Shown: positions 6,091-6,228 of the stretch, piece after piece
Layout: every line of letters begins with the position of its first letter
Numbering within the stretch: position 1 is the first letter of the stretch
Source: an uncultured Chryseolinea sp.
GTDB lineage: Bacteria > Bacteroidota > Bacteroidia > Cytophagales > Cyclobacteriaceae
NCBI GenBank assembly: GCA_946478915.1
Contig: CAMLER010000320.1
Span: 1 to 6,228 of the forward strand
Length of the DNA: 6,228 bases
Reading direction: 5' to 3'
Program-made: the position numbers and the translations under genes
Notes under the pieces: generated by a model
Database searches by the model: none
Told to the model about the DNA's origin: nothing
The model's input: the letters and a program-made list of their open reading frames with translations, nothing else

Positions 6091-6228
6091 ATGAACTTTC
6101 AAAGACTCAAAGGCACCGGCATCAACCTTGGTGTGATCATTATCTCGATTGTCGTGTTTTTCATCGCCTTGTTCGTTGTCATGGGTTTGGCAAACGCACA
6201 AAAGCCCGAGACGATGGACATCCTCGCC
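6091..6228 (+). CDS. N-terminus of a membrane-anchored protein (partial)
   Basis: The first 46 codons are present and the gene continues past the right edge. It starts with a short basic segment (MNFQRLKGTG) and one strongly hydrophobic helix (about 13-34, LGVIIISIVVFFIALFVVMG). This is followed by a polar stretch ANAQKPETMDILA. The layout suggests a single-helix anchor with the rest outside the cytoplasm, or an uncleaved signal anchor. The sequence after the helix could be the approach to a SAF domain as in CpaB-type pilus proteins, but that is a guess from a few residues. ATG at 6091 is chosen; TTG directly before it (6088-6090) is also in frame, and an in-frame TGA lies at 6076-6078. It is the only gene in the window with an ATG start. 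Confidence 0.6.
   Translation, partial: MNFQRLKGTGINLGVIIISIVVFFIALFVVMGLANAQKPETMDILA

Overview
The window looks like a chromosomal segment of a Bacteroidota bacterium, probably Cytophagales-like. Three things suggest this. No gene has a clear Shine-Dalgarno sequence. One intergenic region carries a good match to the Bacteroidota promoter (TTTG-N19-TATATTTG). The protein families (GT4 glycosyltransferase, polymerase-like membrane protein, DegT/FdtB-type aminotransferase, exported TPR protein) have the flavour seen in that phylum. This assignment rests on reading alone, without database searches. No RNA gene, CRISPR array, insertion sequence or phage gene was found.

Layout, left to right. 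(1) The first 107 bases hold the N-terminus of a leftward gene resembling a polysaccharide-export ABC permease. (2) A 120-base divergent gap leads to a rightward GT-B glycosyltransferase (228-1319). (3) A leftward polytopic membrane protein with polymerase-like motifs (1271-2602) runs into it, and the two 3' ends overlap by 49 bases. (4) Upstream of it lies a leftward exported TPR protein (2698-3981). It is broken by one in-frame TAA at 3235-3237, with the reading frame intact on both sides. (5) Divergent from it is a five-helix membrane protein of unknown function (4052-4681), preceded by four tandem 8-base units that end exactly at its start codon. (6) A leftward sugar aminotransferase (4688-5794) converges on it with a 6-base gap. 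(7) A 296-base divergent region (5795-6090) carries a leftward promoter, a perfect 9-bp hairpin and a second inverted repeat. (8) The right edge holds the first 46 codons of a membrane-anchored protein (6091-6228).

Four genes (permease, glycosyltransferase, polymerase-like protein, aminotransferase) fit one theme: making an amino-sugar-containing surface glycan, assembling it and exporting it. They are not one operon, because orientations alternate and the TPR/five-helix pair sits among them.

The two most striking observations are the single nonsense codon in the TPR gene and the start codons. Six of the seven genes have no ATG available between the nearest upstream in-frame stop and their recognisable N-terminus, and must start at GTG or TTG. 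I found no convincing evidence of a wholly new defence or mobile system.
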